DNA from: Bacillus tuaregi | Lineage (GTDB): Bacteria > Bacillota > Bacilli > Bacillales > Cytobacillaceae | Direction: 5' to 3' | Length of the DNA stretch: 64,000 bases | Assembly (NCBI RefSeq): GCF_900104575.1 | Contig: NZ_LT629731.1 | Span: forward strand, 2,801,805 to 2,865,804 | Part shown: positions 35,172 to 43,944 of the stretch, piece after piece | Position numbering within the stretch: position 1 is the stretch's first letter | Layout of the letters: each line of letters opens with the position of its first letter | The notes under the pieces: model-generated | Seen by the model: only the letters and a program-made list of their open reading frames with translations | Databases searched by the model: none | What the model was told of the DNA's origin: nothing | Program-made: the position numbers and the translations under genes

Positions 35172-35846
35172 CTATTCCTCTCCGACTAAGGCTGTTCCAA
35201 TGCGAACCATTGTTGCACCTTCTTCAATGGCTACTCTATAATCATTTGACATCCCCATCGATAATTCAGTACAAGGTGCATATTCAAGCTTCAACTGTTT
35301 GATGTTTAATTGAATACTTTTCAGCTTTTTAAAGCATTCACGCAAAAATGCTTGATCATCCGTATAAGGTGCCATCGTCATTAACCCGACTACCTCAATA
35401 TTCGGATATTGTTTTATTTCATCGATAAACGGCCTAACCTCTTCTGGTGCTACCCCGTGTTTGGTTTCCTCACCAGATACATTCACTTGCACTAAGCATT
35501 TAATCCTTCGATTTGCCCGTTTATCGATTTCTTTAGCAAGTGATAGTCGATCAAGTGAATGTATATAGTCGACTTTATCGATAATATTTTTAACTTTCCG
35601 CGTTTGTAGGGATCCGATAAAATGCCAAGTAGGCTTGTCCTGTAAAGCATCCCATTTAGCCGTTAAGCCTTCCTCGCGATTTTCACCTAAATCAACAACC
35701 CCCGAATCCAAAGCTTCCTTCGCCCGTTCAATCGATACGTATTTGGTTACGGCAATGATTCTAATCTCTTCGGGATTTCGGTTAGACTGTACACACGCTT
35801 TCGCTATCGTGTCTTTGATTGTCTGTAAATTATCTGCCACTTTCAT
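35172..35846 (-). CDS. ylmE: Pyridoxal-phosphate homeostasis protein (YggS/YlmE family)
   Basis: A 224-residue PLP-binding TIM-barrel protein. The PLP lysine is in IIAVTKYVS (near residue 35). Other conserved blocks are [20 protein letters not shown] and the C-terminal [26 protein letters not shown]. The family controls the free PLP pool and has no known independent enzyme activity. Located between pgeF and sepF. Confidence 0.93.
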   Translation of the reverse strand: MKVADNLQTIKDTIAKACVQSNRNPEEIRIIAVTKYVSIERAKEALDSGVVDLGENREEGLTAKWDALQDKPTWHFIGSLQTRKVKNIIDKVDYIHSLDRLSLAKEIDKRANRRIKCLVQVNVSGEETKHGVAPEEVRPFIDEIKQYPNIEVVGLMTMAPYTDDQAFLRECFKKLKSIQLNIKQLKLEYAPCTELSMGMSNDYRVAIEEGATMVRIGTALVGEE

Positions 35847-35849
35847 TTC

Positions 35850-36674
35850 TTACAGAATTGCCTCCTTCCAGCCGATAAAACTCATCATTCGTCCGGTTTT
35901 TCCTTGGTCTCTACGATGTGAATAAAATTGTTCCTTTTGACAGCTGGTACAAAGTTTCGTTATGAGAATATTTTTCTTGGGCAGCCCTGCCTTTAAAAGA
36001 ATCTCTTTATTACATTCCTTTAAGTCTAGTTTATATTGATTACCACTGATTAAATTATATGGTTTTATCTCGACATCTTCTAGTCTATTTTCCACTAATT
36101 TAATAACACGATCATCAACTATATAACAATTTTCGCATATAGAGGGCCCAATTGCCACAAAAATGTCATTTAAATTCAAACCTTCAGATCGAAATACAGA
36201 AATCATTTCCTCGGCAATTCCATTAACAGTCCCTTTCCAGCCTGCATGAGCAATACCGACTGCTCCTGAATCAGGGTGAATGAAGTAAAGAGGCACACAG
36301 TCAGCAAAGCATAAGGTTAGCAGAATTCCCGGTGTATAGGTGAAAAATCCATCCGTTTGCTTAAACGCATCGTCATATGAAGCTGCCCCCTTCCCTTTGT
36401 TAGCTTCGGTGACTTTTTTAATGTTTATGTCATGGGTTTGCTCTCCACCGACCCATGTATTTAAAGGGTAATCTAGTTTATTCGCTAATAGGAGCCGGTT
36501 CTCATATACAGCCTGTTCAGAATCATTCACATGAAAACCGACATTTAAACTATGATAGACACCGCTACTTTTCCCCTCATTCTTCGTCGTAAAGCCAGCC
36601 GTTAAGTTTGGAAACCTTTGGACCCAGTCATTAAGGACGTAATACTCTTTTTCTTTTAAAACAAAAGGATCCAT
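35850..36674 (-). CDS. pgeF: Peptidoglycan editing factor / multicopper polyphenol oxidase family (YlmD)
   Basis: A 274-residue protein of the YfiH/PgeF (laccase-domain) family. The metal-binding His and Cys are visible in CFADCVPLYF, GIAHAGWKGTVNGI and GPSICENCYIV, with YSHRRDQGKTGRMMSFI at the C-terminus. E. coli PgeF removes wrong residues from muropeptides; Bacillus relatives also show purine nucleosidase-type activity. The role here is inferred from family. It is three bases before ylmE. Confidence 0.9.
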   Translation of the reverse strand: MDPFVLKEKEYYVLNDWVQRFPNLTAGFTTKNEGKSSGVYHSLNVGFHVNDSEQAVYENRLLLANKLDYPLNTWVGGEQTHDINIKKVTEANKGKGAASYDDAFKQTDGFFTYTPGILLTLCFADCVPLYFIHPDSGAVGIAHAGWKGTVNGIAEEMISVFRSEGLNLNDIFVAIGPSICENCYIVDDRVIKLVENRLEDVEIKPYNLISGNQYKLDLKECNKEILLKAGLPKKNILITKLCTSCQKEQFYSHRRDQGKTGRMMSFIGWKEAIL

Positions 36675-36747
36675 ATTGATACCTCATCTTTTTTTATTAG
36701 ATTATTCTATCATACAATGAAAACGCATCCCAGTAAAAAACCATTCT

Positions 36748-37017
36748 TTACGTTTCTTCTTCATTGATTTTATATTCCGAAGATTCCTTGTAGCGAACTA
36801 AGATGACATCTTCACCTATTTTCAAAATATTCTTCCAAGGTATTATGATATCCTCATCCTTACCAAAGAATCCAAGGATCTTACCTGAGCCGGAAATCAC
36901 TATCGCTTCGATTTTTCCTGTTTGTACATCGATTTCAATATCCCCAATATTGCCAAGCTTTTTTCCATCCGCTACATTTACCACGTCTTTTATCTGGAAA
37001 TCAGAGATTCTTACCAT
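36748..37017 (-). CDS. ylmC: PRC-barrel protein YlmC/YmxH
   Basis: About 89 residues forming a single PRC-barrel (MVRISDFQIKDVVNVADGKKLGNIGDIEID...IIIPWKNILKIGEDVILV). The YlmC/YmxH family of Firmicutes occurs in sporulation-gene neighbourhoods. No catalytic residues are apparent, and a sporulation role is only suggested by context. The ATG at 37015-37017 has GGGAG eight bases upstream; the frame is open to 37032. Confidence 0.88.
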   Translation of the reverse strand: MVRISDFQIKDVVNVADGKKLGNIGDIEIDVQTGKIEAIVISGSGKILGFFGKDEDIIIPWKNILKIGEDVILVRYKESSEYKINEEET

Positions 37018-37114
37018 CTGTTTCACTCCCACTATCAGCCTTAATAATGTATATGTGTAGACGTAGCCGAAAAATCACTTAATAAGCTTCAAAAATAAGA
37101 CGTTTTTTGCCATT

Positions 37115-37143
37115 AAAAAAGCCGCCCTTATTCGGCAGCTTTA
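37115..37143 (-). terminator. Terminator after sigG
   Basis: AAAGCTGCC, loop, GGCGGCTTTTTT on the minus strand, with one T-G pair in the stem. It begins at the sigG stop codon itself. Confidence 0.9.
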
Positions 37144-37923
37144 GCTTTGTATATTTTTATTCATTTGTTTTATGGCAGCTTTCTCAAGTCTTGAAACCTG
37201 CGCCTGAGAAATACCAATTTCCTCTGCCACTTCCATTTGCGTTTTCCCTTGAAAAAATCGTTTCCGTAGGATAAGCTTTTCCCGTTCATTCAGACGGCGC
37301 ATTCCTTCTTTAAGGGCGATTTCTTCAATCCAATTGATGTCTTTGTTTTTTTCATCACTCAACTGATCCATAACAAAGATGGGGTCTCCTCCATCATTAT
37401 AAATCGGTTCAAATAGTGATACCGGATCTTGAATGGCATCAAGAGCAAAGACAATTTCTTCATGCGGGACATCCAATTCTTTTGCGATTTCTTCTGCTGT
37501 AGGTTCACGTGATGTTTTACTCATTAATCGTTCCCGTACTTGCAGTGCCTTATAGGCGATGTCCCTGAGTGACCGTGAAACACGTATCGGGTTATTATCA
37601 CGCAAATAACGTCTGATTTCTCCGATAATCATCGGAACAGCATAGGTGGAAAATTTCACGTTTTGACTTAAATCAAAATTATCAATTGATTTCATAAGTC
37701 CAATACAGCCAACTTGGAACAGATCATCAACAAACTCGCCCCTGTTATTAAATCGTTGAATCACACTTAATACGAGGCGCAGGTTCCCGTTAACGAGTTT
37801 TTCCCGTGCGGATATGTCCCCTTCTTGTTGCATTTGCTTAAAAAGCAATCTCATTTCTTCGTTCTTCAATACTGGAAGCTTTGATGTATCAACACCGCAA
37901 ATTTCTACTTTGTTTCGAGTCAA
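37141..37923 (-). CDS. sigG: RNA polymerase sporulation-specific sigma-G
   Basis: Late forespore sigma factor, 260 residues, the same length as in B. subtilis. The N-terminal NKVEICGVDTSKLPVL segment contains the part bound by regulators. Region 2 (LVNGNLRLVLSVIQRF, DDLFQVGCIGLMKSIDNFD) and region 4 (EEIGISQAQVSRLEKAAI) are intact. The start is a TTG at 37921-37923, with AGGAGGG seven bases upstream. The frame continues 28 codons further, but that extension is unlike the family. A forespore-type promoter lies 40-70 bases upstream. Confidence 0.97.
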   Translation of the reverse strand: MTRNKVEICGVDTSKLPVLKNEEMRLLFKQMQQEGDISAREKLVNGNLRLVLSVIQRFNNRGEFVDDLFQVGCIGLMKSIDNFDLSQNVKFSTYAVPMIIGEIRRYLRDNNPIRVSRSLRDIAYKALQVRERLMSKTSREPTAEEIAKELDVPHEEIVFALDAIQDPVSLFEPIYNDGGDPIFVMDQLSDEKNKDINWIEEIALKEGMRRLNEREKLILRKRFFQGKTQMEVAEEIGISQAQVSRLEKAAIKQMNKNIQS

Positions 37924-37960
37924 TCCATTTCCCTCCTTACAGGAGTTGCTGTACAAAAAA

Positions 37961-37989
37961 CAGTATCTCCCCTGTAAGGAAAAATATGC
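37961..37989 (-). promoter_or_regulatory. Sigma-F (forespore) type promoter of sigG
   Basis: TGCATA (-35 core GCATA at 37985-37989), 14 bases, then GGAGATACTG (37961-37970) on the minus strand. This fits the published sigma-F consensus WGCATA ... GGnRAnAMTW with only the last position off. B. subtilis sigG is transcribed by sigma-F in the forespore, so both position and sequence agree. Confidence 0.8.
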
Positions 37990-38081
37990 ACGCTCGAAAA
38001 ATAGCAAATTGAAGCTGAAAATGAAGAAACCTAACTGCCCTCAGGAATTATGCTAATATATCTTTATGAAAAATTTTTTAT

Positions 38082-38801
38082 TTACACCATTTTATTGAAC
38101 TCTTTTTTGAGTCTCTTTATAATTCGCTTTTCTAATCGAGAAATATAAGATTGTGATATCCCAAGCATATCAGCTACATCCTTTTGTGTTTTTTCCTCGC
38201 CTGTACCCAGACCAAAGCGCAATTCCATTATTTGTTTTTCACGATCCGAAAGCTGATGAAGAGCCTTTAACAATAGTTTTTTATCTACACTTGCTTCGAG
38301 GTCCTTTGTAATGATATCCTCCTCAGTTCCTAGTACATCAGATAGTAGTAATTCATTCCCGTCCCAATCGATATTTAGTGGTTCATCAAAAGATACTTCG
38401 GAGCGAATTTTATTATTTCTCCGTAAGTACATGAGAATTTCATTTTCAATACATCTTGATGCATATGTAGCCAATTTTATTTTTTTTTCTGGATTAAAGG
38501 TATTAACGGCCTTAATCAATCCGATTGTCCCAATACTAATTAAATCCTCAATATTAATGCCTGTATTTTCGAATTTTCTGGCAATATACACAACCAATCT
38601 CAGGTTCCGTTCAATCAGAATAGACCTAGCCGCTTTATCACCATTCGGGAGTTTTTCTATTAGCAACGCTTCCTCTTCTTTGTTAAGGGGAGGAGGCAGC
38701 GCTTCACTACCGCCAATATAGTAGGTTTCATCGGCTTTCAAGCCTAATTTGAACAATAGTTTATACCAAAAATACGAAAGGCGTAGTTTAAGTTTCTTCA
38801 T
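38082..38801 (-). CDS. sigE: RNA polymerase sporulation-specific sigma-E (pro-sigma-E)
   Basis: Early mother-cell sigma factor, 239 residues. It begins with the hydrophobic pro-sequence [20 protein letters not shown] (about 27 residues), which SpoIIGA removes. Region 2 ([36 protein letters not shown]) and region 4 ([21 protein letters not shown]) are intact. The ATG at 38799-38801 follows AAAGGAGG at seven bases. The frame is open to 38849, but that part runs into a repeat. In most Bacilli spoIIGA and sigE are close; here a 165-base repeat-filled gap separates them. Confidence 0.97.
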   Translation of the reverse strand: MKKLKLRLSYFWYKLLFKLGLKADETYYIGGSEALPPPLNKEEEALLIEKLPNGDKAARSILIERNLRLVVYIARKFENTGINIEDLISIGTIGLIKAVNTFNPEKKIKLATYASRCIENEILMYLRRNNKIRSEVSFDEPLNIDWDGNELLLSDVLGTEEDIITKDLEASVDKKLLLKALHQLSDREKQIMELRFGLGTGEEKTQKDVADMLGISQSYISRLEKRIIKRLKKEFNKMV

Positions 38802-38841
38802 CCTTCTTCCTCCTTTTGGCGGTTGATTAATAAAATCATTA

Positions 38842-38988
38842 CCTGTCAAGCCGACTCCGCTTTTCTTTGTCTAGCTCTTCGGCTAGGGACTCGAGTCATA
38901 AGCTGTCCCGATGATGAGGTTTAAGTACTACCTCACCCTCGGGCCATCTTATGCCGGTCGTCCCTGTCAAGCCGACTCCGCTTTTCTT
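38842..38988 (+). repeat. Hairpin repeat flanked by a 26-bp direct repeat between sigE and spoIIGA
   Basis: The 26-base sequence beginning CCTGTCAAGCCGACTCCG occurs exactly at 38842-38867 and 38963-38988. Between them is a long stem: GGGAC/GTCCC outside, then CATAAG, CCCGA and TGAGGT pairing with ACCTCA, TCGGG and CTTATG, separated by symmetric internal loops. The right-hand copy encodes the last residues (RKAESA) and stop codon of spoIIGA. The layout recalls common Bacillus intergenic repeats (my recollection). Confidence 0.8.
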
Positions 38989-39893
38989 ATTCCATTGAGC
39001 ATTTTTGGGTGGACGATGCATTGAAAGCTGTCGTCTGAGGATAATTCCTGCATAGTAAGGGATATGAGCCCTTTTTCTACTTGGATGGTTTCACCATTTT
39101 GTGTAATGACCATTTGCTCCGGCTTCAGCGCAAGAATCAGCTGATGTTCCTGTCCGAGCACTTTATATGGAATCACCCTCAAGCGGTTTTCCCATTCCGG
39201 TGCCAGTGGTTTGCTTCCCAAGATCACTTCCTCTGATTCTATCGCAATCTCTTTTAATTCCTTTGGCAGCACTTCTATTATTTTTTTGACTGATACAAAC
39301 ATGACTGGCATCTTTGAAATGGGGTCATATAGTTGATTCCCACTATCTACAAGTCCTGTAAAACGATATGATTCGCCTCCTAATACAATCTCCACCAGGA
39401 CCTTCTGGTTGTGTTGAATCTTTGCTACTTCAATGCGATCCATATTCCTTTTCGAAAACTGCCATGCCAACGGAAAGCCCAGGACTACAAATAACCAGCT
39501 TATCGGATCACCAAAACCCTTTATACTTGCCATGAATACGGACGACGAAAGATCTAAATCAAACTGAATAAAATAATGTATGCCCATTAATGAACCGCCA
39601 ACAAGAAAGGTAGCCAAATAAAACGTCATGAGTCCACTAATAAAATATTTAAATCTCCTATAGCCAAAAACCGTAAGAATCATCACTACTGAAAATAATA
39701 ATTTGACGATTGGGTGCCCAGAATAGGTATTCAAAGGAGTAATGGATAATAGAATGATGACAGAACCAATCATCCCCCCAGCTAAAATTCTCCAGTAACG
39801 GAAATCCCTTTTTAATACCAGCGCAGTTAAATAAAGAAGGAGGCTATCAAATAGAAAATTTAACAACCAAATAATATCTAAATAAACCGCCAA
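38967..39893 (-). CDS. spoIIGA: Sporulation sigma-E factor-processing peptidase SpoIIGA
   Basis: Membrane aspartic protease that cleaves pro-sigma-E after a signal from SpoIIR. It is 308 residues: five hydrophobic segments in residues 1-150, then a cytoplasmic protease domain with the active-site motif LVDSGNQLYDP (near residue 185). The start is a TTG at 39891-39893 preceded by GGAGGAAGGAAG. The final residues and stop codon fall inside the 26-bp repeat shared with the sigE side, so the natural C-terminus may have been altered. Confidence 0.94.
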   Translation of the reverse strand: MAVYLDIIWLLNFLFDSLLLYLTALVLKRDFRYWRILAGGMIGSVIILLSITPLNTYSGHPIVKLLFSVVMILTVFGYRRFKYFISGLMTFYLATFLVGGSLMGIHYFIQFDLDLSSSVFMASIKGFGDPISWLFVVLGFPLAWQFSKRNMDRIEVAKIQHNQKVLVEIVLGGESYRFTGLVDSGNQLYDPISKMPVMFVSVKKIIEVLPKELKEIAIESEEVILGSKPLAPEWENRLRVIPYKVLGQEHQLILALKPEQMVITQNGETIQVEKGLISLTMQELSSDDSFQCIVHPKMLNGIRKAESA

Positions 39894-39933
39894 TCAGCTT
39901 CCTTCCTCCCTATCTATTAATCTGTTACAAAAA

Positions 39934-39967
39934 AGTATACATTACATTGATTGATGAAGTGTGTCAC
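39934..39967 (-). promoter_or_regulatory. spoIIG-type promoter (22-bp spacing)
   Basis: GTGACA (39962-39967) and TATACT (39934-39939) are 22 bases apart on the minus strand. The B. subtilis spoIIG promoter is known for exactly this 22-base spacing and needs Spo0A~P. A possible Spo0A-box-like TTTTGTCAT lies upstream at 40012-40020 in the opposite orientation; that part is weak. Confidence 0.65.
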
Positions 39968-40082
39968 TTTCTGGATATAAAAAAGCAGAAATTTTCCCTA
40001 TTCAAACCGTTTTTTGTCATCATCTACTACCCAGCTATCCATACAAAATACAATACACTTCCAATCTATTATTAAGCAAAAT

Positions 40083-40113
40083 AAAAAAGCACAGCCAATG
40101 GCTGTGCTTTTTT
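40083..40113. terminator. Terminator after ftsZ
   Basis: AAAAAAGCACAGCC, loop AAT, GGCTGTGCTTTTTT. The stem is perfect and has U-runs on both strands. Six bases past the ftsZ stop, it closes the dcw transcript. Confidence 0.93.
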
Positions 40114-40118
40114 ATTAA

Positions 40119-41258
40119 TTATCTTCTTCGATTACGATTTCTAAGGAAAGTTGGAATATCAAGAACATCTTCACCCTGCTGAGGTGTGCTAACCCTTGGC
40201 TGCTCCACCGGAGGTTCTTCCCTTTTAGGCTCCCTCTTCACCGGATTTGCAGCAGGCTTTTGCTGCTGACCAAAAGAAGGGCGTAACGGCTTAGGCTGGA
40301 TTACCTCTTCATTAAAACCAGTAGCAATAACCGTCACAACAATTTCATCCTTTAAATTATCATTGATTACCGAACCAAAAATCATATTTACTTCTTGGTC
40401 AGAAGCACTCGCAACAATATCAGCTGCTTCCTGTACTTCGTAAAGACTTAAGTTTGAACCGCCAGTAATATTTAATAATACACCCTGTGCCCCATCGATA
40501 GAAGTTTCCAGTAATGGTGATGATATCGATTTTTTCGCAGCCTCAGCAGCACGATTTTCTCCTGATGCTACACCGATTCCCATTAACGCAGAGCCTTTAT
40601 TTGACATAATTGTTTTTACATCGGCAAAATCGAGGTTAATTAATCCAGGTACTGCAATTAAATCAGAAATACCTTGAACCCCTTGACGAAGCACATTATC
40701 TGCTTCTCTAAATGCCTCAAGCATCGGCGTACTTTTATCTACAATTTCAAGAAGGCGATCATTTGGGATGACAATTAACGTATCGACAGAATCCTTCATA
40801 CAGGAGATTCCACCTGTAGCCTGTGTAGCTCTTTTTCTGCCTTCAAAGGTAAACGGTCTCGTTACAACACCGACCGTTAGTGCTCCCAAATCCCTTGCAA
40901 TTTGCGCAATAACAGGGGCTGCACCTGTTCCGGTTCCACCGCCCATACCAGCAGTCACAAACACCATGTCGGCACCCTTTAGGGCTTCTTCAATTTGCTC
41001 CTTACTTTCTTCTGCCGCTTTTTTTCCTACTTCTGGATTGGCTCCTGCACCAAGCCCTCTTGTTAGCTTACCACCAATTTGCATCTTCACTTCCGCTTTG
41101 GAGAGGTTTAATGCTTGGGCATCAGTATTAACAGCTATAAATTCAACGCCTTGAACACCATGCTCTATCATACGGTTGACGGCATTATTTCCACCACCGC
41201 CAACACCAATAACCTTTATCGTTGCTAATGCCTCTACATTTGATTCAAATTCCAGCAT
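40119..41258 (-). CDS. ftsZ: Cell-division GTPase FtsZ
   Basis: Tubulin-like protein that forms the Z-ring. 379 residues. The GTP-binding loop is [13 protein letters not shown] (near residue 105), with [13 protein letters not shown] at the N-terminus and the T7 loop [11 protein letters not shown], whose Asp drives GTP hydrolysis. After a variable Pro/Lys-rich linker the conserved C-terminal peptide [12 protein letters not shown] binds FtsA and SepF. It is preceded by ftsA (85-base gap) with a GGAGG site, and followed by a strong terminator. Confidence 0.98.
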   Translation of the reverse strand: MLEFESNVEALATIKVIGVGGGGNNAVNRMIEHGVQGVEFIAVNTDAQALNLSKAEVKMQIGGKLTRGLGAGANPEVGKKAAEESKEQIEEALKGADMVFVTAGMGGGTGTGAAPVIAQIARDLGALTVGVVTRPFTFEGRKRATQATGGISCMKDSVDTLIVIPNDRLLEIVDKSTPMLEAFREADNVLRQGVQGISDLIAVPGLINLDFADVKTIMSNKGSALMGIGVASGENRAAEAAKKSISSPLLETSIDGAQGVLLNITGGSNLSLYEVQEAADIVASASDQEVNMIFGSVINDNLKDEIVVTVIATGFNEEVIQPKPLRPSFGQQQKPAANPVKREPKREEPPVEQPRVSTPQQGEDVLDIPTFLRNRNRRR

Positions 41259-41343
41259 GACAAATCCTCCTAATTCGTCGATATTCCTGTTAGCAGTGCA
41301 TACTCGGATTGCTACATTATATCAGTCTGTTATTTCATTATTA

Positions 41344-42627
41344 TTATTCGAAAAAGTAACCAAAAAACTTCTTCATTTTTGAAGATACTTTTTCTTCCGG
41401 TTGTTTTTCCTGCTTTGGTTTTGTCTGTGTCTGCTTAACCGGCCGCTTTTCCTTTACTTCATGGTTAACAGAAGGCGAACTCATCTGTCTACCTTGAATC
41501 TTAGCATTCTTATAAGCAAACTTTATTAATCCGACAGCAGTCGTAAAATGAGGCTCTCTCACTCCGATATAGTCAGGAATTGCAATACGAACCCTGTTTT
41601 CGAACACAACCTGTGCCAGCTCAAGAATACCAGGTGTATTGGCGACACCTCCGGTCAAAACAAAACCACCAGGTACATCCCTCACCCCAAGACGGTGGAT
41701 TTCCGCTAGGATTAATTCGAAAATTTCTTCCATTCTAGCTTCAATAATATCACTTAATTCTACTTGGTTAAATTGCTCTTGTTGATCACTGCCAATAATT
41801 GGAACACTAAAGACAACATCCTCGGAAGCGTGGTCATAAAAGGCATGTCCATATTTTATTTTGACTTTTTCCGCATCTTCAGAGGAAGTTCGAAGTCCAA
41901 TTGAAATATCCTTCGTAATATGGTCTCCACCAACAGGAAGAACAGATGTTGCACGTAGTCCTCCTTGTTCAAATAGTGCAATTGTTGTTGAACCGCCACC
42001 GATGTCAATGAGTGCAACACCAAGATTTTTTTCATCCTTAGAGAGGGCAAACGCACCTGCAGCAAGTGGCTGTAAAGTTATGTCTAAAATCTCTAAACCC
42101 GCTTTTTCTACACAGCGCAGAATATTATGTAGGATGGTCTTAGAACCAGTAATAATCGTACCTTCGACTTCAAGTCTGACACCAATCATACCACGAGGAT
42201 CATGAATTTCATCCAGGCCATCAACAATAAACTGCTTTGGTATGACGTCAATAATTTCTCTTTCGGGAGGAACAGATACTACCTGTGCCGCCTCTAAAAC
42301 TCTAGCGATATCCACATCCGATATTTCCCTATTTTCACTCGATACGGCCACTACTCCGTGTGATGGCTGCAGCATGATATGATTACCTGTAATTCCAACA
42401 ATCACTTGCCGAATATCCATCCCTATCATTCTTTCAGCCTGTTCTATTGCTTTCCTAATAGAATGAACGGTTTCATCTATATCAACAATTGAACCTTTTC
42501 GTAATCCTTCAGAGGGAACATTCCCTACGCCGATAATATTTAATGCATCGTTGACCATTTCACCTATGATTACTTTCACACTGGATGTACCGATGTCAAG
42601 GCTAACGTAAATTTCATTGCTGTTCAT
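41344..42627 (-). CDS. ftsA: Cell-division actin-like protein FtsA
   Basis: Actin-fold ATPase that tethers FtsZ to the membrane. About 427 residues. It shows VSLDIGTSSVKVIIGE at the N-terminus, the phosphate-2 motif VALIDIGGGSTTIALF, and VLTGGVANTPGI in the adenosine site. The extreme C-terminus MKKFFGYFFE is the membrane-targeting amphipathic helix. The frame is open to 42687, but the ATG at 42625-42627 has GGGAGGTG at seven bases. A sigma-H-like promoter lies upstream. Confidence 0.96.
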   Translation of the reverse strand: MNSNEIYVSLDIGTSSVKVIIGEMVNDALNIIGVGNVPSEGLRKGSIVDIDETVHSIRKAIEQAERMIGMDIRQVIVGITGNHIMLQPSHGVVAVSSENREISDVDIARVLEAAQVVSVPPEREIIDVIPKQFIVDGLDEIHDPRGMIGVRLEVEGTIITGSKTILHNILRCVEKAGLEILDITLQPLAAGAFALSKDEKNLGVALIDIGGGSTTIALFEQGGLRATSVLPVGGDHITKDISIGLRTSSEDAEKVKIKYGHAFYDHASEDVVFSVPIIGSDQQEQFNQVELSDIIEARMEEIFELILAEIHRLGVRDVPGGFVLTGGVANTPGILELAQVVFENRVRIAIPDYIGVREPHFTTAVGLIKFAYKNAKIQGRQMSSPSVNHEVKEKRPVKQTQTKPKQEKQPEEKVSSKMKKFFGYFFE

Positions 42628-42784
42628 TCTATGGCACCTCCCTTTACAAATACTGTTTGAACAACAAGTCTCTAAATTAAGAAACAACTACCTTTGACGA
42701 TTTTCGAACCTTTCTTCCATGCTTATTACAAAAGAAGACTACAGTATTTACCGTAATTTTGTTCGCTTTTCCTATATCTTAAAA

Positions 42785-42813
42785 TTATTCGTCAAAATGT
42801 AATTATTCCCTTT
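42785..42813 (-). promoter_or_regulatory. Sigma-H-like promoter of ftsAZ
   Basis: AAAGGGAAT (42805-42813), 11 bases, GACGAATAA (42785-42793) on the minus strand. The -10 matches the sigma-H consensus RnnGAATww exactly; the -35 RnAGGAwww has one mismatch. In B. subtilis one of the ftsAZ promoters is sigma-H dependent and raises FtsZ at sporulation onset. Confidence 0.6.
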
Positions 42814-42829
42814 TTAAATTTTAATTTTT

Positions 42830-43183
42830 TTACATATTTTCCTTTTTAGCTGTCCACTTTGTAAGAAGAATTCTCCGAATAACAGCAATATTTTGAAAAA
42901 GCCTTACACCAAATGCAAAAACTGCTGCTAAATATAAGTCTACACCAAGATGGACACCTAGAAAAGCTAAACTTGCAGCTAAAATAATATTAAAGAAAAA
43001 GCCTGACACAAATACTTTTTCATCATAAATATTTTGCAAATGTGCCCTGATTCCCCCAAATAAGGTATCTAGTGCTGCTAGTACAGCAATCGATAAATAA
43101 TTAGAATATTCAACAGGAATTTTAATATCGGTAAGTGAACCGAGAAATAATCCTATTATTAGTCCGAGAACGGGTAGCCACAT
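42830..43183 (-). CDS. sbp: Small basic membrane protein Sbp
   Basis: A 117-residue DUF1290 membrane protein with three to four hydrophobic segments. The conserved core runs from YSNYLSIAVLAALDTLFGG through VSGFFFNIILAASLAFLGVHLGVDLY to FGVRLFQNIAVIRR. The gene is always next to ftsA or ylxX in Bacilli. The function is not defined. Confidence 0.9.
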   Translation of the reverse strand: MWLPVLGLIIGLFLGSLTDIKIPVEYSNYLSIAVLAALDTLFGGIRAHLQNIYDEKVFVSGFFFNIILAASLAFLGVHLGVDLYLAAVFAFGVRLFQNIAVIRRILLTKWTAKKENM

Positions 43184-43185
43184 GT

Positions 43186-43911
43186 TTACCCTCCTTTATC
43201 AGTCTCAGCCAGCTCCATTTGACGGATGCTAATACTGTCCTTATAGGCTGGTATGATTAGGTTTGCATGAGGCTCAGATATCTTAAGTTGATAATTCTCA
43301 ACGAAAAAATCGTCTGCTGAGGATGAAACCTGCATGCGATTATGTAGTTTTTCGGCTACCTCCAGACTCTCTACCGTTATTTTGACTTCAATTGGTAAAG
43401 TATGAAGGCTGTAGCCATCCACCTTTGTCTGTCCGTTAATATCACGAATCACACTGGAATTTACCAACCTTTGATCTGCAATAGAAATATGCTTGGCACC
43501 ATATTGATTTAATTCATTGATTAATCTCTGAATTAAATAGGGAGGTATCGACTGTGCCGGTTCTCCAAACAATAAAGCATCATTAATTTGTTCGATATTG
43601 ATCAAAATTCCCGGGCCTTTTACCTCCGTTAAACCGGCTTCAGACTTTAATTCCATTAATGTTTCATTCAAAATCTGCTCTTTACTTTGTGAGCGCTCTG
43701 TTTCATATTTTTCAAGCTTTTCTTCATTCGATTGAATTTCACGAATCAAACTTAGATTAAGCTCCTTTTCCTTCACTAAATCCTCTCGCAGCTGTGATGT
43801 ATCACGAGTGTCGCGAACAATAGGTTCTTTTACAGTGTGATACTGAACTGCCAGCATAAAACCGATGATTAACGTAATCCCCGTCATACTAAGATAACTC
43901 TTTTGCCCCAT
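43186..43911 (-). CDS. ylxX: DUF881 protein YlxX
   Basis: A 241-residue protein with one N-terminal transmembrane segment (about residues 9-27), a coiled-coil (30-80) and an extracytoplasmic DUF881 domain. It includes GPGILINIEQINDALL and IPPYLIQRLINELNQYGAKHISIADQRLV. It is a paralogue of the neighbour YlxW. The function is unknown; a part in division or wall synthesis is suggested only by location. Confidence 0.85.
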   Translation of the reverse strand: MGQKSYLSMTGITLIIGFMLAVQYHTVKEPIVRDTRDTSQLREDLVKEKELNLSLIREIQSNEEKLEKYETERSQSKEQILNETLMELKSEAGLTEVKGPGILINIEQINDALLFGEPAQSIPPYLIQRLINELNQYGAKHISIADQRLVNSSVIRDINGQTKVDGYSLHTLPIEVKITVESLEVAEKLHNRMQVSSSADDFFVENYQLKISEPHANLIIPAYKDSISIRQMELAETDKGG

Positions 43912-43944
43912 GTTCCATCCACCTTACTTATCCCGAACAAGCCT

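Noticed and set aside
37924-38007. N-terminal extension of sigG upstream of the TTG
   Set aside because: The extra residues (LFFERAYFSLQGRYC...) are absent from sigma-G proteins and cover the promoter. AGGAGGG clearly serves the TTG.
41856-42205. Open frames in other frames within ftsA
   Set aside because: They are shadows of ftsA, which has full-length family conservation.
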